A stretch of DNA of 9,247 nt from an uncultured Clostridia bacterium (lineage in GTDB: Bacteria > Bacillota_A > Clostridia > Christensenellales > Aristaeellaceae): positions 1 through 9,247 of the forward strand of contig CAMJTZ010000069.1 of assembly GCA_946408865.1 (NCBI GenBank), written 5' to 3'. This document shows positions 1 to 6,168 of this stretch, piece by piece. Position 1 is the stretch's first letter; the number at the start of each line of letters is the position of its first letter. Under the pieces are notes generated by a model, which saw only the letters and a program-made list of their open reading frames with translations, made no database searches and was not told the DNA's origin. The translations under genes were made by a program, and so were the position numbers.

Positions 1-33
1 GGCGATGCTTCCGGATGATTTCTTAAGGTGAAG

Positions 34-68
34 AAAAATAATACCCGGATGCGTTGTACATCCGGGTA
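34..68 (-). terminator. Intrinsic terminator after the minus-strand membrane protein gene
   Basis: A perfect 10-bp stem (42-51 pairing with 59-68, core ACCCGGATG/CATCCGGGT) has a 7-base loop. On the minus strand it is followed by TTATTTTT (41-34). It lies 42 bases beyond the stop of the minus-strand gene at 111, so it fits as that gene's rho-independent terminator. The plus-strand side has no T run. Bases 1-33 are too short to assign; they could be the tail of another gene. Confidence 0.72.
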
Positions 69-110
69 ATGAGATATAAAGTTCGTTTTTCTGGCAGAGA
101 ATCCGATGCC

Positions 111-380
111 TCAGGCATGCGCTTCGTTTGGAACTTTTTTCCGTTCGTACCATTTATCCGGGCTGTAGCCGACGAGATAGAAGGGAAGATATTGAATCAG
201 GAGCATCAGGTTCTTAACCAAGAAATAATTTGCGATTTCGAAAACGGAAAGGATTGTGAAAACTATGAAGAGACCGCACCAGATCAGACTGTTCCTGTTT
301 TGATCATCGCCGCCCAGAATATAAACAACCAACAGGATGTATTCAAGCATATAGTACAGCGTTTTCGCGAAAGAATCCAC
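111..380 (-). CDS. Small multi-spanning membrane protein, start unclear, possibly N-terminally damaged
   Basis: I do not recognise the family. The frame is open from 488 (just inside a TGA at 489-491) to the stop at 111. It encodes about four hydrophobic segments: TIALILTITALLICLL, then TLYYMLEYILLVVYIL, SLIWCGLFIVFTILSVF and NLMLLIQYLPFYLVG, ending in a short basic tail (PDKWYERKKVP). The only standard start in the frame is the GTG at 380. That start has no Shine-Dalgarno sequence and would remove the first hydrophobic segment. The upstream part (about 381-450) looks coding but has no ATG, GTG or TTG. The frame one base over reads a basic stretch ending LKLRDRFTI directly before it, so a frameshift or lost start is plausible. 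A good terminator follows, which suggests a gene that was once or still is expressed. The true 5' end may lie anywhere from 380 to 490. Function unknown. Confidence 0.45.
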   Translation of the reverse strand: MDSFAKTLYYMLEYILLVVYILGGDDQNRNSLIWCGLFIVFTILSVFEIANYFLVKNLMLLIQYLPFYLVGYSPDKWYERKKVPNEAHA

Positions 381-583
381 TTCGCCGTAAGGGATAACAT
401 ACTGATTGAGAAGGCAGATCAGCAGTGCGGTGATTGTCAGTATCAGTGCAATGGTTTTCTTCCGGAATGGTGAACCGATCCCGCAGCTTCAATGTTTTTT
501 CAAGGAACGGTCTGTATACTGTTCCTGTCCGCGGGAGGGGAGGATGCTCCTGCAGACAGGACAGGATGAAAGGAAGGATTCCA

Positions 584-2065
584 ATGAAGAAAATTCTCAG
601 TATTCTGCTAGTACTGATGATGCTGTTTTCCGTAACTGCATTTGCTGAAAGCGGTTCCGGCGAAACCCCTCCGGGAAACCCGCCGGCCGGTGACATAGGA
701 ACACCCCCGGACAAGCCTGACGGCGGAATGCCCGGAGGAACCCCTCCGGGAGATCCGCCAGGCGGTGACATGGGAACACCCCCGGACAAGCCCGACGGTG
801 AAATGCCCGGCGGCGGCTTCGGTGGCGGAACGCCTCCCGGTGGTGGTACTGCATCCTTTGAATATACAGCTTCGACCGAGATTACGGAGGCAACAGAGCA
901 GACTGAACAGACCTATATCTCCGATACCGCCGACGAAAGCGCGCTGATCGTCAATACGACGGACGCGGTGACTGTCACCGATCCGACTGTTACAAAGACC
1001 GGTGATTCCAATGGCGGCGACAGCTGCAACTTTTACGGGCTGAACGCAGCGCTGCTGGTGATGGGTGGGTCTGTCACCACGATTTCAGGCGGTACGATCA
1101 CCTCTGACGCCTCCGGAGCAAACGGCGTATTCTGCTACGGCGGAAACGGTGCGTCCAACGGAGCCGGCGGTGACGGCACGACGGTGATCATCTCTGATAC
1201 GACCATCACCACCACGGGCGATGGTTCCGGCGGTATTATGACAACCGGCGGCGGCGTCACCTATGCGAACAACCTGACGGTTACGACTTCCGGCCGCTCC
1301 TCCGCACCGATCCGCACGGACCGCGGCGGCGGAACCGTGGTGGTGGACGGCGGTACTTATACCTCCAACGGACTGGGTTCTCCGGCGATCTACTCCACCG
1401 CGGACATCACTGTGAAGAACGCGACGCTGGTTTCCAACCTGTCCGAGGGCGTGTGCATCGAGGGAATGAACAGCATCACGCTGGAGAACTGCGACATGAC
1501 CGCCGGCAACACCTCCATGAACGGCAACGCCACGTTCCTGGATGCCATTATGATCTACCAGTCCATGAGCGGCGACGCGGACAGCGGAACATCATCCTTT
1601 ACCATGACGGGCGGCAGTCTGACCAGCCTTTCCGGGCACATGTTCCATGTGACCAACACCCATGCGGTGATCACTCTTTCCGGTGTAACGCTGAACAACG
1701 AAGGCAGCGATGTGCTTCTCTCTGTATGCGACGATGGCTGGAACGGCGCTGCCAACACAGCGGAGATGGTTGCGGACACGCAGGCGCTGAGCGGAACGAT
1801 TCTTGTCGGCGACAATTCCACCATGACCCTGACGCTGCAAAACGGTTCAGCATTTGAAGGCACGTTCAGCGGTGAAATCACGAACGCAAAGGGATCTGCT
1901 GTTTCCGCAGAAATCGGCACGGTGAATGTGATTCTGGACAGCACCAGCACCTGGACGCTGACTGCCGATACCTATATCTCCAGCTTTGATGGCGATGCGG
2001 CCAATGTTGCCGGGAACGGTTATACGCTCTATGTGAACGGCACCGCACTGGAAGGTATTCAGTAA
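584..2065 (+). CDS. Secreted beta-helix-like surface protein with Pro/Gly spacer
   Basis: Predicted 493-residue exported protein. The start is the ATG at 584: it has AGGAAGGA at 571-578, and it opens directly into a signal peptide (MKKILSILLVLMMLFSVTAFA, probable cleavage after residue 21). A longer in-frame reading to 434 lacks these signs. Residues 24-88 are a low-complexity Pro/Gly spacer with two 25-residue repeats. From about residue 95 to the end come short Thr/Gly/Asn/Val-rich strands, with recurring SGGTITSD, DGGTYTSNG and TGGSLTSLSG-type turns, as in right-handed parallel beta-helices. No transmembrane anchor, LPXTG motif or catalytic residues are evident. It may be an adhesin or a polysaccharide-binding protein; the Cthe_2159-type carbohydrate-binding beta-helix family is a possible relative, but this is inference. 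Codons are strongly C-ending, more so than in its neighbours, which suggests high expression. A TATACT at 515-520 could be a -10, with only a weak -35. A terminator follows 75 bases after the stop. Confidence 0.85.
   Translation: MKKILSILLVLMMLFSVTAFAESGSGETPPGNPPAGDIGTPPDKPDGGMPGGTPPGDPPGGDMGTPPDKPDGEMPGGGFGGGTPPGGGTASFEYTASTEITEATEQTEQTYISDTADESALIVNTTDAVTVTDPTVTKTGDSNGGDSCNFYGLNAALLVMGGSVTTISGGTITSDASGANGVFCYGGNGASNGAGGDGTTVIISDTTITTTGDGSGGIMTTGGGVTYANNLTVTTSGRSSAPIRTDRGGGTVVVDGGTYTSNGLGSPAIYSTADITVKNATLVSNLSEGVCIEGMNSITLENCDMTAGNTSMNGNATFLDAIMIYQSMSGDADSGTSSFTMTGGSLTSLSGHMFHVTNTHAVITLSGVTLNNEGSDVLLSVCDDGWNGAANTAEMVADTQALSGTILVGDNSTMTLTLQNGSAFEGTFSGEITNAKGSAVSAEIGTVNVILDSTSTWTLTADTYISSFDGDAANVAGNGYTLYVNGTALEGIQ
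665..814 (+). repeat. Tandem 75-bp coding repeat (25-residue Pro/Gly unit)
   Basis: Two direct copies (665-739 and 740-814) encode residues 28-52 and 53-77 of the secreted protein. Both follow the pattern TPPGxPPxGDxGTPPDKPDGxMPGG and differ at only four positions (N/D, A/G, I/M, G/E). A partial third unit (FGGGTPPGGG) follows. The unit length is an exact multiple of three, so copy-number change would keep the frame. It probably acts as an extended spacer between signal peptide and beta-helix. Confidence 0.85.
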
Positions 2066-2139
2066 AGGCTGCAGCGGAACAGAAAAATCCGGCGGCGTAT
2101 GATGATACTTATCTCATCAAGTTACAAATATCACAAGAG

Positions 2140-2176
2140 AAACTCCTGCGAACCTGCAGGAGTTTTCTTCGTTTTT
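2140..2176 (+). terminator. Intrinsic terminator after the secreted beta-helix gene
   Basis: A perfect 10-bp stem (2140-2149 AAACTCCTGC with 2156-2165 GCAGGAGTTT) encloses a 6-base loop and runs into TTTTCTTCGTTTTT. It lies 75 bases past the stop at 2065 and closes that transcription unit before the next promoter at 2222. Bases 2066-2139 show no gene or clear signal. Confidence 0.88.
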
Positions 2177-2221
2177 CTGCAGCTTTGATCTTTCCGAACA
2201 GTTTCCGGCAGGCAGGGAGAC

Positions 2222-2250
2222 CTGCCATAATCGCAGAAATATGGTATACT
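2222..2250 (+). promoter_or_regulatory. Extended -10 promoter for the NUDIX transcription unit
   Basis: TGGTATACT (2242-2250) combines an extended -10 TG with TATACT. Seventeen bases upstream is CTGCCA (2222-2227), a 4/6 match to the -35 consensus. Transcription would start near 2257. The block 2232-2251 is almost identical to the esterase promoter on the minus strand at 8214-8231. Confidence 0.65.
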
Positions 2251-2385
2251 TGCGGAGGATATCCGGCCTGTTTCTTTTTTGCAGTTTCCGGTTTAAAAAA
2301 CGGCGTAATGAATCAGGCGGTGAAACGAAGCGTGAGCCAGGATTGTCAGCAATTTTCATTTGACATGACGGGGAGGATCATACGA
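2251..2385 (+). other. 5' leader of the NUDIX mRNA, no recognised riboswitch
   Basis: About 130 bases lie between the predicted transcription start and the NUDIX start codon. The NUDIX frame stays open through this stretch (back to 2185), but the residues are not NUDIX-like and no ribosome binding site precedes the earlier in-frame ATGs. I see no stable terminator/antiterminator pair and no known riboswitch core. A perfect TTGACA at 2360-2365 has no matching -10. Confidence 0.35.
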
Positions 2386-2859
2386 ATGGATTACATTCAC
2401 GATCTGAGAAAGATCATCGGCCCCCGGAAGATCATTCTGAACTGTGCCGGGGCACTGATTATCAGGGACGGAAAAATCCTGTTTCAGCGCAGGACAGATA
2501 ACGGCAGATGGGGGCTGATCGGCGGACTGCTGGAAATGAACGAGACCTACGAGCAGGCTGCACTCCGGGAGATCCGGGAGGAAACAGGACTGGCAGTGAA
2601 ACTGGAGAGTTTTCTCGGGATTTTCCACAATCACCATATGGTCTGGAACAACGGAGACGCGGCGCATGTGCTTTCGGCCATGTATACAGCCAGCATTGTC
2701 AGCGGAGAGCCAAGAGTCGATGAGGAATCCTATGAACTGCGGTTCTTCGGAAAAGATGAGCTTCCGGAGCTGTTTGCGGAGGATCACATCGCGGCGATGG
2801 AGGCCTATTTCCGCGGGGTGAGGTATCCGTTGCTGCAGGAGAACGTTTTCAGAGGGTGA
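2386..2859 (+). CDS. NUDIX hydrolase
   Basis: 157-residue NUDIX-family pyrophosphohydrolase, which would cleave a nucleoside-diphosphate-linked (X) substrate using divalent metal. The NUDIX box is complete at residues 47-69: G47, E53, then R61-E62-I63-R64-E65-E66-T67-G68-L69, supplying the metal-binding glutamates. It is preceded by the usual strand ILNCAGALIIRDGKILFQRR and the NGRWGLIGG turn. The start is ATG 2386, with GGGAGGA at 2371-2377 and a normal spacing of 8; the N-terminus MDYIHDLRKIIG is typical of this subgroup. The substrate cannot be read from the sequence. It leads a short transcription unit with the 82-residue protein 33 bases downstream; a 5-bp hairpin (2863-2878) lies in that gap. 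Confidence 0.9.
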   Translation: MDYIHDLRKIIGPRKIILNCAGALIIRDGKILFQRRTDNGRWGLIGGLLEMNETYEQAALREIREETGLAVKLESFLGIFHNHHMVWNNGDAAHVLSAMYTASIVSGEPRVDEESYELRFFGKDELPELFAEDHIAAMEAYFRGVRYPLLQENVFRG

Positions 2860-2892
2860 AAGCCTGAGACGGATCAGGAAAGGCGGAGAGAA

Positions 2893-3141
2893 ATGACGCT
2901 TATGAGAAAGGGTATCCGGATTGCCGATACGACCCGGGAAGAGCGCGAGCAGATTGTTGCGGAATCCATCGGGAACATTTCCGGCCTGTGTGACGGCTGC
3001 AGCCCCGGGATGATTGAAATGTATCAGGACTATATTGATGGAAAGAAGGAACTGCGCGAAATAAACGCAGCGTTCCGGGCAGGGTATATGTCCGGCGCAA
3101 CAGGACCGGAAAAAAACAGCTGTGACTATGCCGGATCATAA
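2893..3141 (+). CDS. Small Cys-containing protein of unknown function
   Basis: 82 residues (79 if the second ATG at 2902 is used; the purine-rich 2881-2890 could serve either). It is charged and looks alpha-helical: EEREQIVAESIGNI near residues 16-29, then CDGC at 33-36, then a helix-rich stretch EMYQDYIDGKKELREINAAFRAGY at about 42-65, and a tail with one more Cys. The spacing of the E-R-E-IVAES helix and the later GKKELREINAAFRAGY segment resembles small antitoxin-like (VbhA-type) helical proteins, but no partner toxin is adjacent and the likeness is weak. It resembles short conserved clostridial proteins as I remember them; I cannot verify a family name. It is probably co-transcribed with the NUDIX gene upstream. 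CDGC could bind metal only with partner cysteines. Confidence 0.7.
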   Translation: MTLMRKGIRIADTTREEREQIVAESIGNISGLCDGCSPGMIEMYQDYIDGKKELREINAAFRAGYMSGATGPEKNSCDYAGS

Positions 3142-3316
3142 TTCTTCCGGAAAAGCGGATTGCAGAAGCTGTGCATCTGTGAGCCATCTGTATCAACAGA
3201 CCAATCCGGAACAGAATGGAAGATGTTTCCCCGAACTTTTCATCGACTATGCTGCTTTTGAAAAGAGCTTCCCGGAGTCCGGCGGCAGGATCGTCTGTTA
3301 TCAGCAATCAGAATGA
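3122..3316 (+). CDS. Doubtful small ORF between the Cys protein and tetR
   Basis: A 64-residue frame starting at GTG 3122 overlaps the end of the previous gene and runs 16 bases into the end of the convergent tetR. It has cysteines (CRSC and two others) and a segment ELFIDYAAFEKSF that could be structured, but no Shine-Dalgarno sequence precedes it and I recognise nothing. It is the only candidate for bases 3142-3300, and may simply be non-coding. Confidence 0.18.
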   Translation: MTMPDHNSSGKADCRSCASVSHLYQQTNPEQNGRCFPELFIDYAAFEKSFPESGGRIVCYQQSE

Positions 3317-3325
3317 TAAACAGAC
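3293..3325. terminator. Stem-loop at the convergent junction, no T tract
   Basis: GTCTGTT-ATC (3293-3302) pairs with GAT-(a)-AACAGAC (3315-3325), giving 10 bp with one bulged A and a 12-base loop. It spans the stop codon of tetR. Neither strand has a T run after it, so it is not a classical intrinsic terminator; it could still impede converging transcripts or protect 3' ends. Confidence 0.3.
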
Positions 3326-3897
3326 AGGAAATGCCGGCTGAATTCCTCAATCTGAGCAATCGCCCAGTCCGTTTTCTCCGGCTCCCGGTCGCACAGATGG
3401 ATCAGGGCGGAGACGGGCGCAGTATAAGCAAAGGCCAGCATTGCGGGATCATCGCGGCGGATCAGTTCCTTGTCCATCATCCCGGCAAAGATGTGCGTAA
3501 ACATCTCTGTCAGCCCGGTCAGAAAGTGTTTTGTCGCCAGTTCCCGTGCGCGGCCGTCCCGGAATTGCTCCAGCGTGAGCACTTTCCTCGTCTTCATAAT
3601 CTGCTCGTCGCGGATGGTAAATTCCGCCATTCGCATGGTCAGGGTGATGAATTCTTCCGCAGAGTCCGGTACAGGCGGAAGATGCTCCGGAGAACCGAAA
3701 CGTTCTTCGTAATAGGCGGTCATTTTGTCAAGCAGCGCATTCCAGACGGCTTCCTTGCTTTCAAAATGCTTGTAGATACCTGACTTGACGAGGCCGAGGG
3801 AAGCAGACAGTTCCCGGATGTTGGTTCCTTCGTATCCCTTTTGCGCGAACATATCCAGCGCCGCTGTCAGGATCCTCTCCTTCGTGCCTTTTGCCAT
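3301..3897 (-). CDS. TetR/AcrR family transcriptional regulator
   Basis: 198-residue one-component repressor. The N-terminal TetR DNA-binding domain is clear: TKERILTAALDMFAQKGYEGTNIRELSASLGLVKSGIYKHFESKEAV (residues 5-51), with the helix-turn-helix at about 25-46. The rest is the variable ligand-binding, dimerising domain (helical, to residue 195). The start is ATG 3897 because GGAGGT sits 5 bases upstream; an in-frame ATG at 3927 would place that site inside the gene and lies only about ten bases from the -10. A near-consensus promoter drives it, and an inverted repeat lies in its leader. It is divergent from the 4125-7442 genes and convergent with the NUDIX unit, so either may be its target, or it may act elsewhere. 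Ligand unknown. Confidence 0.93.
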   Translation of the reverse strand: MAKGTKERILTAALDMFAQKGYEGTNIRELSASLGLVKSGIYKHFESKEAVWNALLDKMTAYYEERFGSPEHLPPVPDSAEEFITLTMRMAEFTIRDEQIMKTRKVLTLEQFRDGRARELATKHFLTGLTEMFTHIFAGMMDKELIRRDDPAMLAFAYTAPVSALIHLCDREPEKTDWAIAQIEEFSRHFLSVYHSDC

Positions 3898-3935
3898 GCG
3901 AACCTCCAATGAAGCTTTAGTGACCATTCGTTCGC
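3898..3935. promoter_or_regulatory. Inverted repeat in the tetR leader, possible operator
   Basis: GCGAAC (3898-3903) and GTTCGC (3930-3935) are perfect inverted arms, with inner arms AATG (3908-3911) and CATT (3925-3928). It lies between the tetR -10 and its start codon and overlaps the ribosome binding site. It could be an autoregulatory operator or an RNA hairpin that hides the ribosome binding site. The wide spacing and uneven inner gaps make it only suggestive. Confidence 0.3.
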
Positions 3936-3937
3936 CT

Positions 3938-3967
3938 ATTATAGGGAAAGAAAGAACACCCTGTCAA
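3938..3967 (-). promoter_or_regulatory. Near-consensus promoter of tetR
   Basis: On the minus strand TTGACA (3967-3962) and TATAAT (3943-3938) are both perfect hexamers separated by 18 bases. Transcription would begin near 3931, giving a leader of about 34 bases. It is the strongest promoter in the window, which is consistent with a gene held down by its own repressor. Confidence 0.82.
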
Positions 3968-4124
3968 TCCGTCTGTGCAGTTTTTACCGGGCTATCGTCT
4001 CCGCCTGGCGTATCAGCGCTTCAAAGGATAACTGCACAATGCTTTGAAAAAAGTACGGATAAAGAACCGGAACATGAAGGAATTACGGGATTCCGCAAAA
4101 AAATGAGCGAGGCATCGAAACAAG

Positions 4125-4808
4125 ATGAAAATCGGCATTCTGTCTGATACCCATGATCTTCTTCGTCCGGAAGTGCTTGACGCGCTTCAGGGCTGCGACT
4201 GTATTCTCCATGGCGGGGATATCAGCAGTCAGCGCGTTCTTGATCAGCTGGAGCAGATTGCTCCTGTGAAAGCAGTTCGCGGCAATAATGACAGGGATTG
4301 GGCTGAACATTTGCCCTTATTCCTGGATTTCGAGCTGGGCGGACTCCGGATTTTCATGACCCATAAGAAAAAAGATCTGCCTGCGGATCTGACGCGATAC
4401 GATCTGGTGATCTGCGGTCACTCCCATCAGTATGCTTCCATCTGGCAGGATGATGTCGGGAAACGACGCACTTTGATTTTTAATCCTGGGAGCTGCGGCC
4501 CCAGACGCTTCATTCAGCCGATTACCATGGCAATCCTGATCATCGATTCGGACGGATGGAATGTAAAACAGATCCGGATTCCGCATCCGGCAAAAGACAA
4601 AGCGCCCAGGATCGACAGCGGGAATATTTACAGGCAGATTGAAGTCGTGGTTCATGATACGGATAAAGGCCTGTCGGTGGATTCGATTGCTCAGAAGCAT
4701 GGGCTCGACAGGGAACTGGTGGAACAGATCGTCAGACTTTATGTGACGCATCCCGGAGTGACAACAGACGGCATCATGACGAAAATGGGACTGCTGGGAA
4801 AACTCTGA
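4125..4808 (+). CDS. YfcE/MJ0936-type metallophosphoesterase with a C-terminal extension
   Basis: 227-residue calcineurin-like phosphodiesterase. The metal site is complete: D8 and H10 (SDTH), D32 (GGD), N54 (RGNND), H80 (MTH), H99 and H101 (GHSH), plus the conserved NPGS at 120-123. YfcE relatives are usually about 160-180 residues. Here the catalytic domain ends near 160 and is followed by about 65 residues, including SVDSIAQKHGLDRELVEQIV (184-203), which looks like a small helical, HTH-like module. The family hydrolyses phosphodiesters (model substrates, possibly cyclic dinucleotides or nucleotides); the real substrate here is unknown. The start at ATG 4125 is fixed by the family N-terminus MKIGILSDTH; the ribosome binding site is weak (GAGG about 13 bases upstream). 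The next gene follows after 57 bases with no terminator between. No clear promoter is visible in 3968-4124. Confidence 0.9.
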   Translation: MKIGILSDTHDLLRPEVLDALQGCDCILHGGDISSQRVLDQLEQIAPVKAVRGNNDRDWAEHLPLFLDFELGGLRIFMTHKKKDLPADLTRYDLVICGHSHQYASIWQDDVGKRRTLIFNPGSCGPRRFIQPITMAILIIDSDGWNVKQIRIPHPAKDKAPRIDSGNIYRQIEVVVHDTDKGLSVDSIAQKHGLDRELVEQIVRLYVTHPGVTTDGIMTKMGLLGKL

Positions 4809-4865
4809 GGAACTTCCTGCTGTTCCGGAAAATTCAGACGATCAGAAAAAAGGAGAGTGTGTACA

Positions 4866-5147
4866 ATGCAGTTCATGATTAAAGCCCTGGATGGGGAAGG
4901 CAAGCTGGCAAAGCGGATGGAAGTCAGGCCGCGGCATCTGGAAGGAATGGAAAAGCTCCGTTCCAATATCATCTGTGCAGGCGGGTTGCTGGATGATGAA
5001 GGGATAATGAAAGGCTCTGTGCTTATCCTTGATTTCCCGTCCCGCGCTGAACTTGATGCTTACCTGGCTGCCGAGCCTTATGTGGTTGAACATGTCTGGG
5101 AAAAGATTGAAGTTGAAACGATGAATGTAGTCATTGGAGGGAAATGA
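4866..5147 (+). CDS. YciI family protein
   Basis: 93-residue YciI-like (dimeric alpha/beta ferredoxin-fold) protein. It matches the family pattern: RPRHLEGM with H24, then the AGGLLDDEG segment with D43/D44, a GSVLILDFPSRAELDAYLAAEPYV stretch at 50-73, and a terminal IEV strand. In the family the His and Asp line a small active-site cleft; some members dehydrochlorinate or otherwise process small molecules, but most have no assigned substrate. ATG 4866 is chosen over the GTG at 4857 because AGGAGAG (4851-4857) is 8 bases upstream of it. Its TGA overlaps the ATG at 5144, and the downstream start at 5150 is two bases beyond the stop, so translation is probably coupled to the flavin reductase. 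Confidence 0.9.
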   Translation: MQFMIKALDGEGKLAKRMEVRPRHLEGMEKLRSNIICAGGLLDDEGIMKGSVLILDFPSRAELDAYLAAEPYVVEHVWEKIEVETMNVVIGGK

Positions 5148-5149
5148 TT

Positions 5150-5683
5150 ATGAAAGAGAAAATCAATGTGTTTGACTATTCGGAACAGATCATGAAGGCA
5201 TTGCGCCGGGGCATATTGCTGAATACAAACGGCGACAAGTTTAACAGCATGGTGATCAGCTGGGGCCACTTTGGCGTTATCTGGGGGCAGCCCACCTTTG
5301 TTGTTTATGTGCGGGAACATCGCTACACAAAACCGCAGCTGGACCAAACCATGGAATTTACGCTCAGCATTCCGCTGGATAAACCTGATCCGCTGATCAG
5401 CAAAGTGTGCGGGAGTCTGTCCGGGCACAATATTGATAAGGTAAAAGAAGCGAAACTGACGCTTGTTGATCCGGAAACAAACAGCACTCCGGCGATTGCT
5501 GAATATCCGCTCACACTGGAATGCAAAGTGCTTTACACACAGAAGCAGGATCTTTCCCTGATTCCTGAAGAAATCCGGGAATCGGATTATCCGCAGGATG
5601 TGGACGGATCCAATCCGCTGGCGAATCGCGATCCGCATACCGCCTATATCGGAAAAATAACAGATGCCTACATTATCAGATAA
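5150..5683 (+). CDS. Flavin reductase family protein (flavoredoxin-like)
   Basis: 177-residue FMN-binding split-barrel protein. The N-terminal half has the family signature: RGILLNTNGDKFNSMVISWGHFGVIWGQPTFVVYVREHRYTKPQLD (about 20-65), where the backbone around NSMVISWG and the R/Y-rich HRYT loop bind FMN in relatives. EFTLSIPL and the CGSLSGHNIDK segment follow. Members use NAD(P)H or other donors to reduce flavin or pass electrons. The start is ATG 5150 (GGAGGG 8 bases upstream); the alternative ATG 5144, in the same frame, overlaps the yciI-like stop as ATGA but is only 2 bases from that site. It is the second gene of the tight block, and the GTG of the acetyltransferase follows 25 bases later. 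Confidence 0.9.
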   Translation: MKEKINVFDYSEQIMKALRRGILLNTNGDKFNSMVISWGHFGVIWGQPTFVVYVREHRYTKPQLDQTMEFTLSIPLDKPDPLISKVCGSLSGHNIDKVKEAKLTLVDPETNSTPAIAEYPLTLECKVLYTQKQDLSLIPEEIRESDYPQDVDGSNPLANRDPHTAYIGKITDAYIIR

Positions 5684-5708
5684 GACAATATGCTGCGGAG
5701 GCCTGAGC

Positions 5709-6140
5709 GTGAAAACAGTCTCAAAGTTTTTTGAAGAGCTGACGATAACGGAACTATATGAGATTCTGAGGACGCGTTCTGAGATATTTGTTGTCGAACA
5801 GAATTGCGTTTATCAGGATCCTGACGGCAAGGATTATGAGAGCCTCCATGTCTTCTTTGAGGAAAACGGAAGAGTTCAGGCATGTCTCAGATCATTTATG
5901 AAGGATCCGGAAACCGCGCAGATGGGAAGGGTGGTTACACTGGTTCACGGGAAAGGCCTTGGCAGGGAACTGCTTAAGACCGGTATTGAACAGATCCGGA
6001 AAAAGCAAAATCCAAGGCAGATACTGATCGAAGCCCAGTGTTATGCAACCGGATATTATGAACGGGAAGGCTTTCAGGTGTGTTCGGATGAGTTCCTGGA
6101 AGACGGAATACCGCATGTCCAAATGATTCTGAAACTGTAA
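5709..6140 (+). CDS. ElaA-like GNAT N-acetyltransferase
   Basis: 143-residue GNAT-fold acetyltransferase that would move an acetyl group from acetyl-CoA to an unknown amine. It matches ElaA in order: LTITELYEILRTRSEIFVVEQNCVYQDPDG (11-40), the acetyl-CoA loop VHGKGLGREL (79-88), the IEAQCYATGYYEREGFQV strand-helix (107-124), and the terminal EDGIPHVQMIL (131-141), which is strongly ElaA-like. The first residue of the usual Q/RxxGxG loop is His here. The GTG at 5709 is chosen because GGAGG (5697-5701) lies 7 bases upstream; the in-frame ATG at 5664 would overlap the previous gene without such a site. ElaA of E. coli has no firmly known substrate. Confidence 0.9.
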   Translation: MKTVSKFFEELTITELYEILRTRSEIFVVEQNCVYQDPDGKDYESLHVFFEENGRVQACLRSFMKDPETAQMGRVVTLVHGKGLGRELLKTGIEQIRKKQNPRQILIEAQCYATGYYEREGFQVCSDEFLEDGIPHVQMILKL

Positions 6141-6168
6141 CAGAATGATCAGACGGAGGAATTTTTTC

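Noticed and set aside
343..789. Minus-strand 148-residue Pro/Gly-rich frame opposite the secreted protein's start
   Set aside because: It is the antisense shadow of the GC-rich Pro/Gly repeat; it has no ribosome binding site and crosses the divergent gene and promoter region.
1555..1950. Long minus-strand frame inside the beta-helix gene
   Set aside because: Explained by strong C-ending codon bias on the plus strand; no start signals and no recognisable protein features.
2360..2365. Perfect TTGACA hexamer just before the NUDIX gene
   Set aside because: No -10 at a workable distance; the next AT-poor bases are the ribosome binding site and start codon.
2185..2385. N-terminal extension of the NUDIX hydrolase to 2185
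   Set aside because: It starts upstream of the predicted promoter, the residues are not NUDIX-like, and ATG 2386 has a good ribosome binding site.
2900..3307. Minus-strand 135-residue frame opposite the CDGC protein
   Set aside because: Composition is that of an antisense shadow, with no ribosome binding site, while the plus strand has a coherent small protein in a unit with the NUDIX gene.
3974..4048. Inverted repeats TGTGCAGTT/AACTGCACA (3974-3982, 4030-4038) and TTCAAAG/CTTTGAA (4020-4026, 4042-4048) upstream of the phosphodiesterase
   Set aside because: Arms this short and this far apart are expected by chance once or twice in a window of this size, and they are not placed against a recognisable promoter.
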